Positions 43,401 through 49,273 are shown, counted from the stretch's first letter. The stretch: 64,000 nucleotides of DNA from CBDCWQ01 sp965223435 (GCA_965223435.1 CBDCWQ010000023.1:1922001-1986000), one strand, 5' to 3'. A program made the numbers and translations. Notes: generated from the sequence alone by a model not told the origin.

Positions 43401-45066
43401 GATGCTGGGCGACTTGGATCCGGTGTTGCCGGTGCCAGGTTCCTTCGTACAGGAATTGCCACCGATATCCGAGCTCGCCAAGCTGGGCTTCATCGCCGGG
43501 TTCCGCCGCTTGTTTCCACGTTTTCTGCCAGCCGATGACGTGTCGCGTAGGCGTGGCGTCTCCGGTCACGCGGTCGCTGTAAACCGGCTGGGCCATCATC
43601 CGAGCCCAAAGTGGATTCACGACGGGAAGATTGTCCCACATCAAGGTTTGTCGGGCGATGATGCTGACTTTCTCGCCGTCCACGTGAAGCGATGGGGACG
43701 TGACAAAGCGCTCCTCGGTCCGGGTCCTGGTGGTTTCAGTCGGTTGGTATGATTCTTCGCACCAACAGTTTTCACATCGGCACTTTGTTTTGTCCGGCGC
43801 GTAGTAGGCGAGGTACTTGACCGTTTCTTGTGTCGATTCGCTGTGGTTTTGGTCAAAGACGTTGGCTGGGGGGCCGGAAAGATCCCGAAGGTAATACGCC
43901 TTGTTGCGTTCACCCCAGACAAGGTGATGCCCGCCGCTGCGATCGTAGGCGGTATCGATGCCTCGTTTCCAGGCGGCGCCCGCCCGGATCTCGAGGAACG
44001 ACTCACGCCAAGATACACCTCCGTCGTGACTTTGTTGCACCTGCACCCGGTGGTTATCCGGTTCCTCGGTGATCCAGGCGACCGTCAACTCGGGTCCATG
44101 GACCGCCAAAGCCACTTCTTGGATCCGCGCGCCGGGTGTGCTGGTGTAAAGCACACGGGGTTTGTCAAAGCTTCCCGGTTTGCCCGCTTTGGAGCTTCGC
44201 GTGTAGACGACCTTGTCTTGGGTACCGCCGCCTCCCATCCGGATGAACGTCGCATGGGCGTATAGGACACCCTCGATGGAGGAGACCCCGAGTTTTGGCT
44301 GCGCCGCGAGCGAAGTGGAGGCGACCGCGATAGAGGGCGTTTCGAAGGCAAAGGGTGCTTTTGGACCAAGCAGAGATGGCGCGTCGACTTCGATGATTTC
44401 GGAGCGCGTGGACTCCCACTGACGGCCTCCACCCTCGACCACTGAGGTGACGTAAAACCGAAAAGGTCCAGGCGTTCTGAGCGGGTACTCGAAGGTGTTC
44501 CCGTCCACCAGGGCGACCGGGTCTTCGTTTTGGTACACTCTGGTTCGAAGTGAAATGCCAGCGGGAATGGGGCTGCGATTGGAAAAAAACCGGGGCGACG
44601 ACCAAAAGAGCTGCATGGACCCCGAGCGCAGCAGTCCCCGAAGCTGAAAAGGTGCTTCGGGATGAAACTGCTCTTGTTCTGACAACGAAGGCAAACCGGC
44701 GTGGGCCGGTTCGGCAAAAACCCAGACAAGCGTTCCTGCCGCGGGGGCTTCGCCGGCGATAGGCTGTGGATGTCGAACCCAAGTTTGGGCATCCGCAACC
44801 GAAGCAGTCACTGCCATCGATGCGGTCGCGGACCACACGTGGAGGTTTGGGAGTAAGGCTTCGCGGCTTTGTGGCCAATGGAGGAGGTTCCAGCCAGGCT
44901 TAGGCGCGGTCCGGTCCGACGTCTGGCCTGCCGGTTGATCGAGGCCACCGTCGTCTGTTGCCATGGCGGGGCCGAGGGGGCAAAAGAGGGCAGCCGAAAC
45001 CAAAAGGAGCGTCACTCGCCGAACGAGGCGATCCCAAAAAGCAAAAGATGCGCACTTGTCGGTCAA
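31429..45066 (-). CDS. Giant B: secreted multidomain protein with two paired ART-like modules
   Basis: About 4,545 residues from TTG 45066, the start giving the shortest signal peptide (RRVTLLLVSAALFCPLGPAMA). The frame is open to ATG 45231 and ATG 45453, so the start is uncertain. Order by rough residue: GWNLLHWPQ domain (56-150); FnIII-like segment (170-226); Asp-box propeller with CRCENCWCEE (~430) and SEDGGKTWS (~620); alpha/alpha-toroid (960-1355, with AWVYTQGIAL-like and NVVTEHNVDVLSVLNH); helical and beta domains with two ~110-residue repeats (~2500-2730); ART modules A1+B1 (2877-3236); two ~130-residue repeats (3250-3560); a winged-helix-like segment (3610-3713); A2+B2 (3880-4220); an EF-hand-like loop (~4280); and a unique C-terminus. 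Paralogous to giant A. It lies opposite to and between ruvA and ruvB. Function unknown. Confidence 0.8.
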   Translation of the reverse strand: MTDKCASFAFWDRLVRRVTLLLVSAALFCPLGPAMATDDGGLDQPAGQTSDRTAPKPGWNLLHWPQSREALLPNLHVWSATASMAVTASVADAQTWVRHPQPIAGEAPAAGTLVWVFAEPAHAGLPSLSEQEQFHPEAPFQLRGLLRSGSMQLFWSSPRFFSNRSPIPAGISLRTRVYQNEDPVALVDGNTFEYPLRTPGPFRFYVTSVVEGGGRQWESTRSEIIEVDAPSLLGPKAPFAFETPSIAVASTSLAAQPKLGVSSIEGVLYAHATFIRMGGGGTQDKVVYTRSSKAGKPGSFDKPRVLYTSTPGARIQEVALAVHGPELTVAWITEEPDNHRVQVQQSHDGGVSWRESFLEIRAGAAWKRGIDTAYDRSGGHHLVWGERNKAYYLRDLSGPPANVFDQNHSESTQETVKYLAYYAPDKTKCRCENCWCEESYQPTETTRTRTEERFVTSPSLHVDGEKVSIIARQTLMWDNLPVVNPLWARMMAQPVYSDRVTGDATPTRHVIGWQKTWKQAAEPGDEAQLGELGYRWQFLYEGTWHRQHRIQVAQHPLISDSWKTTPKWRIATVDVLDDVALWPSRPRLLTAPGGRLYAAYERGPSPDPSAPAPNAIALSFSEDGGKTWSEAKTVGRGHMPQVGATTQEIIVLYYKARDEEASELRPRGEIWASRSTDGNTFHQEALSGTLPSKALLKNAHTPHASRLEGVPTLAIYDELIMAGWVHDTGEAHNPTEALALARATRLPPERIEPTVAVSAEGDLTEGRATKFTFRLENQYHMAVSASATPSTVPDLFGPSQNPSASSQVRVNASDSSAPPSPVGLGRDHEAAKPPLYTAPPTDSGVHRGSAPTAADLGVDFLSSALHLAESTAVPSVGASFGPTLSQNEWPFPGAALATVWTVPGVLDESSIDLTQGQFVLPANIDGNDQRAVRLRNRLYNQEAGIQREFVHDAQNKDSEKLAAFERVWVYTQGIALDQAQAEDDRAKAKAMATWLCLEAKWDTERSTILGWHFSTNTRGDDWKDVRLVTGANAWAVHGLGTFLTSKTYRSMQDKAGQAFTKAEYLGCYQAALRGLMSMRTPSGLVAAGITAQELSVARTGTEYYAILDELGYGDQHTPIRAKNVVTEHNVDVLSVLNHALEHHAALGLDEGELRNWRDSLRHAIFTLLWDGEQKRIITGGHFDDANRFRPSPFSAIDNCSWLSLAVDVNSLDEDRTKKLAACLHYTIETFVKELGFSDAPQERRYLGTHYFPRDFRDPYIDLSEEEQKKQPRSYHVEATLGLILGLWRFADQNEGHPDAPYFSSVGQELWYWMQVFVQDHGFVYSSQRIQNLSTLLQSSTAAIWFIRTRDYEQQQRQSQDRPLGHYGNAASQSVAQVRNITREALEALTPWVSASTAIPETERGAPIESNPDGSSPLETAPGRNPAPSIRNQSWTLMALTHVGRQSDAEAVATELLDARAGAHADYNGQVDWPLLREDPSPKAYAVTDEVLAYYALTRFALLHRASPVRDQALTILAHALPTMTSKQVLNAAPQTQMLAFFLFEWAEGTFARRFSEKDFLRTELSQHAEAITEHPGQVLSFSDRVALGLFAIHEGMMDHGLSIVEQIMSPGSTASISERPGAASLFFQPSGQAFVLRAAGRFDPRFEELFWSHYAKHMRAVDRSSEKQARFLLAHAPLGVFGVEAGPHLWMPFSDAGLGGTALPSRAHTQEALHNLFAESLYALLASEPESYIFDHWVLRLHQIRFAQAQLLKGVSSIHWAKGYEQQPFVAAVEETVWALENLCESSPPGAQTLATTLKTVLGISCHTTSDVFSKRLSKRLGTRTAKLGVVMAVHHHKQRFSQLVNELYVRPPPSDRKEDGTRHADAASHPADDNPEGSGAHAENGARDADGETFFMGYVWGGSSASGSDRSTRDQLKRACVLDRDLAAETRPACPTAWGTGPSVEDLTTALRTRLEHATTTLIDSAASNEANELHYEFWGLDPVEAWNPGAPTYWTREAVELRALSKRPSGVVWRFFGVAAPHPWRTISQKQRNNVVWLRRLLNQEAGGDLVQTAEQLNLPPAVMHQTMLTGVFSKADFEALAETLVLGEERATWRNRFELTQEHRARGVLPTSIDHTLHESQFLPVDSRIDGVVAYVAMGTIDADHPDLTVDVVLEGSRNLGVVAQGLGDEGAGLLQLAIDAPSLAPTLLGDGSDHVFEAPAPGNPIVVSPTPVGAGTHRITLVDRGHAHGRVRFWLVLDRAPTPSRQVFVSTQSRRGTVEPPIFCTTLGDAPRVVVATLPESQIVPTFEVVHIAGQSTTQGDGFAKVEVQAQDEGLGPYVTTVEGHTCPSYWMFQNPETRASTSGGFLLQAEQTATLDVVRLVEGKPQPYGPPDLVQAVQVIGTSADGPVLARLEPTETPGRLHIHAKVSGLHAVRLLSTENTRDAGPQIEVRISTPPVEAATFSNPAVPKVLLPLERASTQARVTQLYAVVFLRRQGRIVIDPLGHSGTRSVYGPGAFGRGEAMVYIHRGDEWAYAEFAPGFVERGRFSPENDFGFDPLAIVNDDQQLANWVVIQDQLRLEGAPWGARHAFQVYVTKSEVAVGARIQDTPFLGRLGPKTSLHVPPTKDVGEALVHIYLQDAWAEHNLGPGFQERAHVDVGSLGFGLKTHLMDEQALAQWVASTTSFRIPTAPAMAPHEFEVLIANDQVSVRARLLEEPLTVVRSDGTLSPSNTGWVKAHEDDPFWAFLTELADTWTNASENAAQLLHALQNLAIESSLHGDSGSQFGVRIRSEKPQGVASILEFVIPKSETGVGPTAPQNASTATDLWSISGQPIPVVENRVADTSPDGAQTKDGSGEPVALHTPWTTGQTTLVVPQTNPPSNGGQPPPAGRKTTYYGLPFKAFQAGVKNVPNVLYFVDAAPPTEVFDPPTKIEGSGEDFMAYLQGHDGHFKTLTSDPSFGKGADRALWDTLQAGGGKAWVYVIRPPEGSLHVPSVLKALGLEVPPHLEDKVLTPWDIPSFYKHSAYPIDHQGLPGKELVHSEHYEDPMTVPGAQWTKTYVDTVEVTETMLKAQTTRYNASLTELDPPPLTETQFNRARTTAPTVVVRSTEMAPNGPYAIFEQGLEPAPVDKEDLTPDDEQTHTHDSEADHPTQIKGTIYAGTNVEQVAGFGSDQHEDGRAYAYFIENDGRILNLDAVPEAGEVGIQGELVIPERIYAHQIIGALPFWQTDPDGPVDRYEAFMPNPHYPGPVPTTSKARVFPKKIPDAAFSVEVSHNPHQSELRAAYGFSTEGIWTGTKPLSDQKLHEIKTRAFSNASMVLVHRQDQGYLAFPVYALAKAQGAKPHVAWNLLHNQWKGPFEVIGLTGLSSGPKETKLVADVFGYSQAPYLRVTKPKGQSGLVQYYDPNLDTFVGEKEWSVDPLPRYLEGKSKVEKRAQSREDYFSAPLPELFRQQGRTGFASPYPIPDAALLEAKNRIYPNQSVVQLILSGDEKHPENTYFAFALRSDDWTSPYSPINERTVQNVTVLGLTGVADSKREEQNVQFLFDQLRQLGFHPPFIRVIKKDHVLYYNRQLRPTVTGDLTQNPGTAYVRQLSKFEFEDEHVASHPPTPQWSPDVTRLSEWRRAFDILDDVTTYRLLRHLKKQGPKTRSQLLELSRLNPPADNAPREEKWLFEMDRKKIEDTLDELASLSLIKALESKDGLKYHIAPHTWAQFLYDLQAPYRLRGSTSAEKISSSENEAWDRIPYAFRPLSSNGDRGLAVGLFYLLSGHTLSRVALADLVSPHLEKPIDGYRLDLAEKMFVIQNARLDYRINWDEWAVLISDLETLGLHIDPTAKTPSATTDSDPVVDAIIKELPPKHQPTEFVHPKPMFPKTNEDSKNFKPTVLDPAQELSLHSGPYYGLPLQAYQTGKDLPPVIFVFSTHAERIEHQVGDFIFGTSDPTFSRGTDPLFKAALEAGQGRVFVHVLETPPNALALNKIHDFLGLEIPEGSAPHVVFMQPGTHSATLFHDNALIETHEIAASGRMPSAFSFEAFKQKVQISQNRGMGFDRPIEKVPMTNAELSVLANALNAALKGTTDETMGHFRPQTYDAARLGAPGSVVRLDTLAPEGTEGAFEQGLTPFRESHASSSSQPKRPAFVRTSFLTGKSGYGNPKHWPSSKSVVWQYLIRNDGRGLHFASAGFLGDGDEVGFPEKIYADQIIGARRLERDTKSGTIREGPLVYNPHFDRQERVRHFTTKQLGVSVPDPALSLSKPFALTATKLAEFQGTMWIPNLKKVALRNKLVKKLLAGLDAEKTGRITDSDLAEIATRVLKLVKNGVMTEDGHWSDDFNALHNPVLIDSIFTDLFGPLITRSAKNPHSALGHVWLEHSNNAPPRLMFAYFTSSEFPVLENWTGYVGYNHSSYEIDPLDLLENRTEIDTRSMAFDNWVKKTMGNAWRVGFMPWNNDGEGLGISFDFHSPKDERWGVEIVSAKVFAKAFPEADILPDGRLDLAYLLEADSTDAIDERTRKAAGIVDPHSQYGFEVVTLRKNVGSKTPFTGTVRIVRFYDKAAGAQPRFD
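32410..32830 (-). other. ART-toxin-like module B2 of giant B
   Basis: SVVRLDTLAPEGTEGAFEQG (strand 1 with Arg and Asp), FVRTSFLTG (ST position), VWQYLIRNDGRG, then DEVGFPEKIYADQIIGARR. The Glu of DEV sits at the spacing of the catalytic Glu of cholera-toxin-type ARTs relative to the I-G motif; the residue two positions earlier is Gly. It ends in YNPHF, parallel to the NPHY end of B1. Confidence 0.58.
33120..33430 (-). other. Degenerate ART-like module A2 of giant B
   Basis: Begins YYGLPLQAYQTGKDLPPVIF, then FIFGTSDPTF, RVFVHVLETPPNALALNKI and DFLGLEIP, in the same order as module A of giant A and A1 of giant B. There is no first-strand Arg or catalytic Glu. It precedes module B2 by about 300 bp. 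Confidence 0.45.
35360..35835 (-). other. ART-toxin-like module B1 of giant B with Q-G-E motif
   Basis: PTVVVRSTEMAPNGPYAIFE (strand 1 with Arg), IYAGTNVEQVAG (S/T position), YAYFIENDGRILNLDA, then IQGELVIPERIYAHQIIGA. The Gln-Gly-Glu matches the QxE form of ART catalytic loops, the variant known from C3-like and pierisin-type enzymes that modify Asn or nucleic-acid bases rather than Arg (family knowledge). It ends in MPNPHYPG. Confidence 0.6.
36080..36440 (-). other. Degenerate ART-like module A1 of giant B
   Basis: Begins TTYYGLPFKAFQAGVKNVP, then LYFVDAAPPTEVF, FKTLTSDPSFGKG, AWVYVIRPPEGSLHVPSVL and KALGLEVPP. It is the clearest look-alike of the first half of a pertussis-type ART (LYRVDxRPPxEVF, FVSTTSDP, YVYxIRP), but with Phe in place of the NAD-binding Arg. 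Confidence 0.5.
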
Positions 45067-45432
45067 CGCAGATTCTTCACCACCGCTACGTAACAGTGTC
45101 AATGAAGGTTTCTGACTAAGGGTCCGATTTAATTGCCCTGAACCTTGGAACAATCCGCGGGTTTGCCCGTCGGGATCTGGACCGTGCAGCCGTCTCCGCG
45201 TTTTCTCCGGGGCCCTTTGTCGGCCGTCCATTCGTAGGGACTTTTGACGGGTCTTTCGGATCTGGAGGGCCGCGCTTGACTTGGGGGAAAAAAAGCGTGC
45301 GTTGTTTGCGGGTGGGTTTGGGGGACGCGGCCTTGGGGACGAGGCGTGCACTTTTGACACTGTTCGCGCAAGCGATGGGCCCAAGGATGTCGGTTGCTGA
45401 GGGCATCGCCCAATGGGTGGAGGTTTGTCGTG

Positions 45433-46461
45433 ATGTCTGAAGACCGAGAACAAGCCCGGCCCCTATCAGGGCACAAGCGGAGCGAAGATCTCCCCCTTGA
45501 CTATGCCCTGAGGCCCCGGACTTTTTCCGAGTACGTGGGGCAGGCGAAGCTTAAGGACAACCTGCGGATTTTTACCCAGGCGGCCAAAAGCCGGGGCGAG
45601 CCGGTGGACCACATGTTGTTTTGGGGGCCGCCGGGCCTGGGTAAGACCAGCTTGGCCCATATTATTGCGACCGAAATGGGGAGTCAGCTTCACGTGACCT
45701 CGGGGCCGGCGATCGAGAAGAAAGGCGACCTTGCCGGGATTCTCACCAGCCTCGAGGCCCAAGATGTGCTGTTTGTGGACGAGATTCATCGGCTCACGCC
45801 TGCCCTCGAAGAAAACCTCTATCCGGCGATGGAGGAGTTTCGGTTTGATATCGTCATTGGCGAGGGCCCGCATGCGCGAACCATGACCCTTCCGGTCCCC
45901 CGGTTTACATTGATCGGTGCCACCACCCGTTCCGGTCTGCTTTCGAGCCCGCTTCGGGATCGATTTGGGTTCATGGCCCGCCTCCAGTTTTATACGCCCG
46001 CGGAACTCCAAGAGATCGTGTTGAGGTCGGCCGATCGCTTGGGCACCGCCATCGATCCGTTGGGTGCTCAAGAGATTTCTATGCGGTCTCGCGGCACCCC
46101 CCGGGTGGCGAACCGATTGCTCAGAAGGCTACGGGATTTTGCCCAGGTTCTGGGGGACGGCTGTGTCAGTCAGAAAATCGCCCGGGACGGTCTCGAAGCC
46201 CTGGAGATCGACTCTGCAGGGTTTGACATCATGGATCGACGCTTGCTCTCCAACATCATTGAGCGTTTTGATGGTGGACCGGTGGGCCTCGATACCCTCG
46301 CGGCATCGCTGGGAGAAGAATCGGGTACCATCGAGGATGTCTACGAACCGTTCCTGATCCAGGAGGGTTACCTGAAACGAACCCCTCGAGGACGGGTGGC
46401 CACGGCCCGTGCCCACGATCACCTCAATCTGGCGAAAAGGTCGCAGCCGTCGCTCCTCTAG
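45433..46461 (+). CDS. ruvB: RuvB Holliday junction branch-migration ATPase
   Basis: ATG 45433 follows GGAGG at 45419-45423. The 342-residue AAA+ protein has DYALRPRTFSEYVGQ, Walker A GPPGLGKTSLAHIIA, Walker B VLFVDEIHRL, sensor 1 IGATTRSGLLSSPLRDRFG (with the Arg finger region), and the C-terminal winged helix (GPVGLDTLAASLGEESGTIE, LIQEGYLKRTPRGR). RuvB hexamers pump DNA through the RuvA-bound junction. It is separated from ruvC-ruvA by giant B and divergent from it, so its promoter lies in the short GC-rich region it shares with the uncertain giant B N-terminus. Confidence 0.97.
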   Translation: MSEDREQARPLSGHKRSEDLPLDYALRPRTFSEYVGQAKLKDNLRIFTQAAKSRGEPVDHMLFWGPPGLGKTSLAHIIATEMGSQLHVTSGPAIEKKGDLAGILTSLEAQDVLFVDEIHRLTPALEENLYPAMEEFRFDIVIGEGPHARTMTLPVPRFTLIGATTRSGLLSSPLRDRFGFMARLQFYTPAELQEIVLRSADRLGTAIDPLGAQEISMRSRGTPRVANRLLRRLRDFAQVLGDGCVSQKIARDGLEALEIDSAGFDIMDRRLLSNIIERFDGGPVGLDTLAASLGEESGTIEDVYEPFLIQEGYLKRTPRGRVATARAHDHLNLAKRSQPSLL

Positions 46462-46498
46462 TGATTTTTTGAATACACCGTATACAAATTGCCACAAC

Positions 46499-46527
46499 TT
46501 GATCCCCATCGCAAAAAACCCTATATA
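46499..46527 (+). promoter_or_regulatory. Predicted sigma-70 promoter of lpxC
   Basis: TTGATC (46499-46504), a 17-bp spacer and TATATA (46522-46527) lie about 80 bp upstream of the lpxC start in an AT-rich patch (46463-46545) that contrasts with the GC-rich surroundings. The match is good for both boxes. Confidence 0.6.
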
Positions 46528-46607
46528 AGCTAACCACCCCGTTAGACACGCTAGGCGCTGGACCTATTGGTCTGGCTCGGATATTGCTCCCACGGCCGGT
46601 GGGCACC

Positions 46608-47543
46608 ATGCTCTTCCAACGAACCATTCGATCAGCCATCAGCGGGTCTGGTATCGGTCTCCACACCGGTCAGCGCACCCGATTTATCATGCGGCCCGCG
46701 CCCCCCAACTCGGGGATTGTGTTTGTCCGGACGGACTTGGCTCCCCTTGAAGAAATTCCGGCCAAAGCCGAGCAGGTGGTGGGAACCCATCTGGCCACCA
46801 CCCTCGGGCGCAACGGGGCCACGGTGCAGACGGTAGAACACCTGGTCGCGGCCCTTTATGGACTCGGCATCGACAATATTCGGGTGGAGCTCGACGGCCC
46901 TGAGGTGCCTATTTTCGACGGTTCGGCGGCCCCCTTTGTGGCCCTGGTCCGCGAAGCCGGGGGCACGGTGGCCCAGCATCGACCCAAACGGTTTTTGGTG
47001 GTTCGCCGCAGCATCAAGGTCGAGTCACCCGACAAAGAACGTTGGGTGCGCCTCGAACCCGCCCGCTCGTTTCAGGTGTCGTGCACCGTGGACTATGCCC
47101 ATCCGTTGGTGAGCTACCAGCGTTTTGAAATGACGGTGTCCGATACCGCGTTCGCCCGGGATGTGGCCCGGGCCCGGACGTTTGGTTTCGCCAAGGACAT
47201 CGATGCGATGAGGGCCTCGGGCCTGGCCCGAGGCGGAAGTTTGGACAACGCAGTGGTGGTCGACGACTTCTCCATCCGCAATCCCGGGGGCCTCCGCTAC
47301 CCCGACGAGTTTGTCCGGCACAAGGTGGTCGACATCATCGGGGACCTGGGACTCATCGGATTGCCCCTCATTGGTCGCTACGTAGGCCTCCGTGGGGGCC
47401 ACGGACTGACCACCCAGGCGATTGCCCGTCTCTTGGCCAACCCCCGTGCCTACGAGATCCTCCAGTTTCACGCGCCCGAAGAAGCGGTTGGCCAAGCCTT
47501 GGAGCTCCCCGCGTTTGGCATGTCCGGTTTCGCGCCGGCCTAA
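46608..47543 (+). CDS. lpxC: LpxC, UDP-3-O-acyl-N-acetylglucosamine deacetylase
   Basis: A 311-residue zinc deacetylase that catalyses the committed step of lipid A synthesis in the cytoplasm. The start MLFQRTIRSAISGSGIGLHTG is typical; the frame is open slightly upstream to a TTG. Motifs seen: TVEHLVAALYGLGIDN (zinc His), ELDGPEVPIFDGSA, ARTFGF, and HKVVDIIGDLGLIG (zinc His and Asp), followed by GGHGL with the His of the general acid/base region. It shows the organism makes lipid A. It follows ruvB and converges with pabB; the C-terminus ends soon after the catalytic domain, as expected. Confidence 0.95.
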   Translation: MLFQRTIRSAISGSGIGLHTGQRTRFIMRPAPPNSGIVFVRTDLAPLEEIPAKAEQVVGTHLATTLGRNGATVQTVEHLVAALYGLGIDNIRVELDGPEVPIFDGSAAPFVALVREAGGTVAQHRPKRFLVVRRSIKVESPDKERWVRLEPARSFQVSCTVDYAHPLVSYQRFEMTVSDTAFARDVARARTFGFAKDIDAMRASGLARGGSLDNAVVVDDFSIRNPGGLRYPDEFVRHKVVDIIGDLGLIGLPLIGRYVGLRGGHGLTTQAIARLLANPRAYEILQFHAPEEAVGQALELPAFGMSGFAPA

Positions 47544-47613
47544 ACCTACGGCTCCGTTGCGTCGACCTTGTGCCTCACCGGTTCGGATCCACGCGGGTAG
47601 GCTCCGAGATTCG

Positions 47614-48951
47614 TTATCCTAGGAGCGCACGCCGCAACGGCGCGGATTTGGCCACGGTTTCTTCCCACTCCCTGGCCGGGCAAGAATCGGCCACGATGCC
47701 GCCGCCGACCCCCATCATCACCTGACGATCGTTGAACGTCGCGGTGCGAATGGCGATGCTGGTTCGGACCGAGCCGTCGGGACAAAGATAGCCGATTGCG
47801 CCGGTGTAGACGCCCCGTGCTCTGTCCTCCAGATGATCAATGATTTCCATGGCGCGCAGTTTTGGGGCGCCGGTGATCGAGCCACCGGGAAACAGGGCTC
47901 GAAGGACTTCCGCAAGGCTTCGGTCTGGGGGCAAGGTGGCGCGGATTCGGCTTGTCAGGTGGTGGACGCCGGGAAACGACTCGAGGTAGGCGAGCGCTTC
48001 CACGGCCACGCTCCCTATGGTTCCGGTTTGCCCGAGATCGTTTCTAAGAAGGTCCACGATCATCAGATGCTCCGCCCGCTCTTTGGGGTCGATGCGCAAA
48101 GCGTGTCTTTGGGCCTGGTCTTCCGCGCGTGTGGGTGCGCGTGGTCGGGTGCCTTTGATGGGGTAGGCTCGGATGGTGCGATCGTGCGCGTCGTAGTCGA
48201 AAAAACACTCGGGGGAGGCCGACAAGATGGCTTCGCGCGGGTTCAGGCGCAGCAAGGCTAAAAACGGGACCGGCGATTGAAGGAGGCGGAGCAGGGCCGC
48301 TTCGGGGGCACCCCGAAACACACCTTCGAGGGCGTAGCTCAGGTTGACTTGGTAGGCCTCTCCCGCCTCGATGAGGGCAAGCGCATCGCGAATGCGGGCT
48401 TCGTGCGTGCGCTGACCGACTTGGGCCGCGAGGGGTTGAATGAGTGCGCCCTTGGGTACGGGCCCAGGTGAGCGAAGTGTTTTTTTGAGCCGCTCCAGTC
48501 GAGCCTCGGCCTCGTGAAAGGGTTGGGACACCAAAAAACCGTCACCGGTGACGCGGTCTTGGGCATAGATTGCGTCGAAGAGCATAAAGGCCGACGCCGG
48601 CAAGCCCAGGGGATCGGGACGCGGCATTCGGGGTTGGGCTTGATGGCACCACCCCGCATCGTAACCGAGATAGCCGATGGCGCCCCCAACCCAAGGCGGT
48701 GCGCCACGAGGCCCGGAAACCCAGGATGCCACCCGAGCCATGGCGGATTCGAAACCATCGGCAAACCCGGCGGGTTCAAGCGCACCGTAGGACCACCGCG
48801 AAAGCTGAAGGTCTCCCGGACCCGAAAGAAGGACCGCGCCCTGGCCCTGTCGGGCCACCGTAGGCAAGAGACGAGAAGGACAAGGTGCGGGAGCCGGCCA
48901 GCGTTCCACACGAAGGCCGCCTTGCGCCCTGGCAGTGGCAGAAGAACTCAT
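47614..48951 (-). CDS. pabB: Aminodeoxychorismate synthase component I (PabB)
   Basis: A 445-residue chorismate-binding enzyme. The motif AYPIKGTRPR, with Lys, marks PabB (anthranilate synthases have Ala in PIAGT). Other family motifs are EAYQVNLSYAL, LSASPECFF, IVDLLRNDLGQTG, PGGSITGAPKLRAMEIID, GVYTGAIGYL and MGVGGGIVADS. It converts chorismate with ammonia from a PabA partner to 4-amino-4-deoxychorismate for folate synthesis. No pabA or pabC is adjacent. The N-terminal ~100 residues are shorter and more diverged than in TrpE. It converges with lpxC (70 bp apart) and is divergent from the thioredoxin-like gene. Confidence 0.9.
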   Translation of the reverse strand: MSSSATARAQGGLRVERWPAPAPCPSRLLPTVARQGQGAVLLSGPGDLQLSRWSYGALEPAGFADGFESAMARVASWVSGPRGAPPWVGGAIGYLGYDAGWCHQAQPRMPRPDPLGLPASAFMLFDAIYAQDRVTGDGFLVSQPFHEAEARLERLKKTLRSPGPVPKGALIQPLAAQVGQRTHEARIRDALALIEAGEAYQVNLSYALEGVFRGAPEAALLRLLQSPVPFLALLRLNPREAILSASPECFFDYDAHDRTIRAYPIKGTRPRAPTRAEDQAQRHALRIDPKERAEHLMIVDLLRNDLGQTGTIGSVAVEALAYLESFPGVHHLTSRIRATLPPDRSLAEVLRALFPGGSITGAPKLRAMEIIDHLEDRARGVYTGAIGYLCPDGSVRTSIAIRTATFNDRQVMMGVGGGIVADSCPAREWEETVAKSAPLRRALLG

Positions 48952-49273
48952 CGTCTACGGGGTGCGGGTCTTCTGGGGCCTACAGCCGTTGGCGTCTAAA
49001 ACGCCACCCTTCCTCCTTGGTCCTGCTGAGTCTGCTATCCGGCCCCATCCGTCAAGGTGGCACAGCCGTTGGCCGTCTCTTTGCCAGAGCCCGGTGTGGG
49101 GCGTCATGCACAAACCCCCGAGATCGCGATTTTCTCCTGGCCGGACTAAAGTGTGTGAAGAGGCGTTTCGTACCGTTTTGGGTGCTGGGGCTTGCCCCCC
49201 CGGGCGGGTACAGAGAGGCGTTTCGTGGTGTTTTGGTGCTGGGGCTTGCCCCGGCTAGGGTTTTGGAGTTGCC
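48952..49273. other. Divergent intergenic region (322 bp) with 55-bp direct repeat
   Basis: Separates pabB (minus) from the thioredoxin-like gene (plus). It contains two direct repeats of GAGGCGTTTCGT...GTTTTGG.TGCTGGGG (starting 49160 and 49215, period 55). No promoter pair or gene was confidently seen. Confidence 0.5.
49160..49250. repeat. Two-copy direct repeat, period 55 bp
   Basis: Copies start at 49160 and 49215; each contains GAGGCGTTTCGT and GTGCTGGGGCTTGCCCC, the latter with a small GGGGC-TT-GCCCC palindrome. They lie within 115 bp upstream of the GTG at 49274, so each copy could place a hairpin or binding site before that gene. Confidence 0.7.

Noticed and set aside
45067..45453. 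N-terminal extension of giant B
   Set aside because: The extra residues are Arg/Pro-rich, not signal-like, and cover the ruvB start; the signal peptide fits a start near 45066. Not fully excluded.
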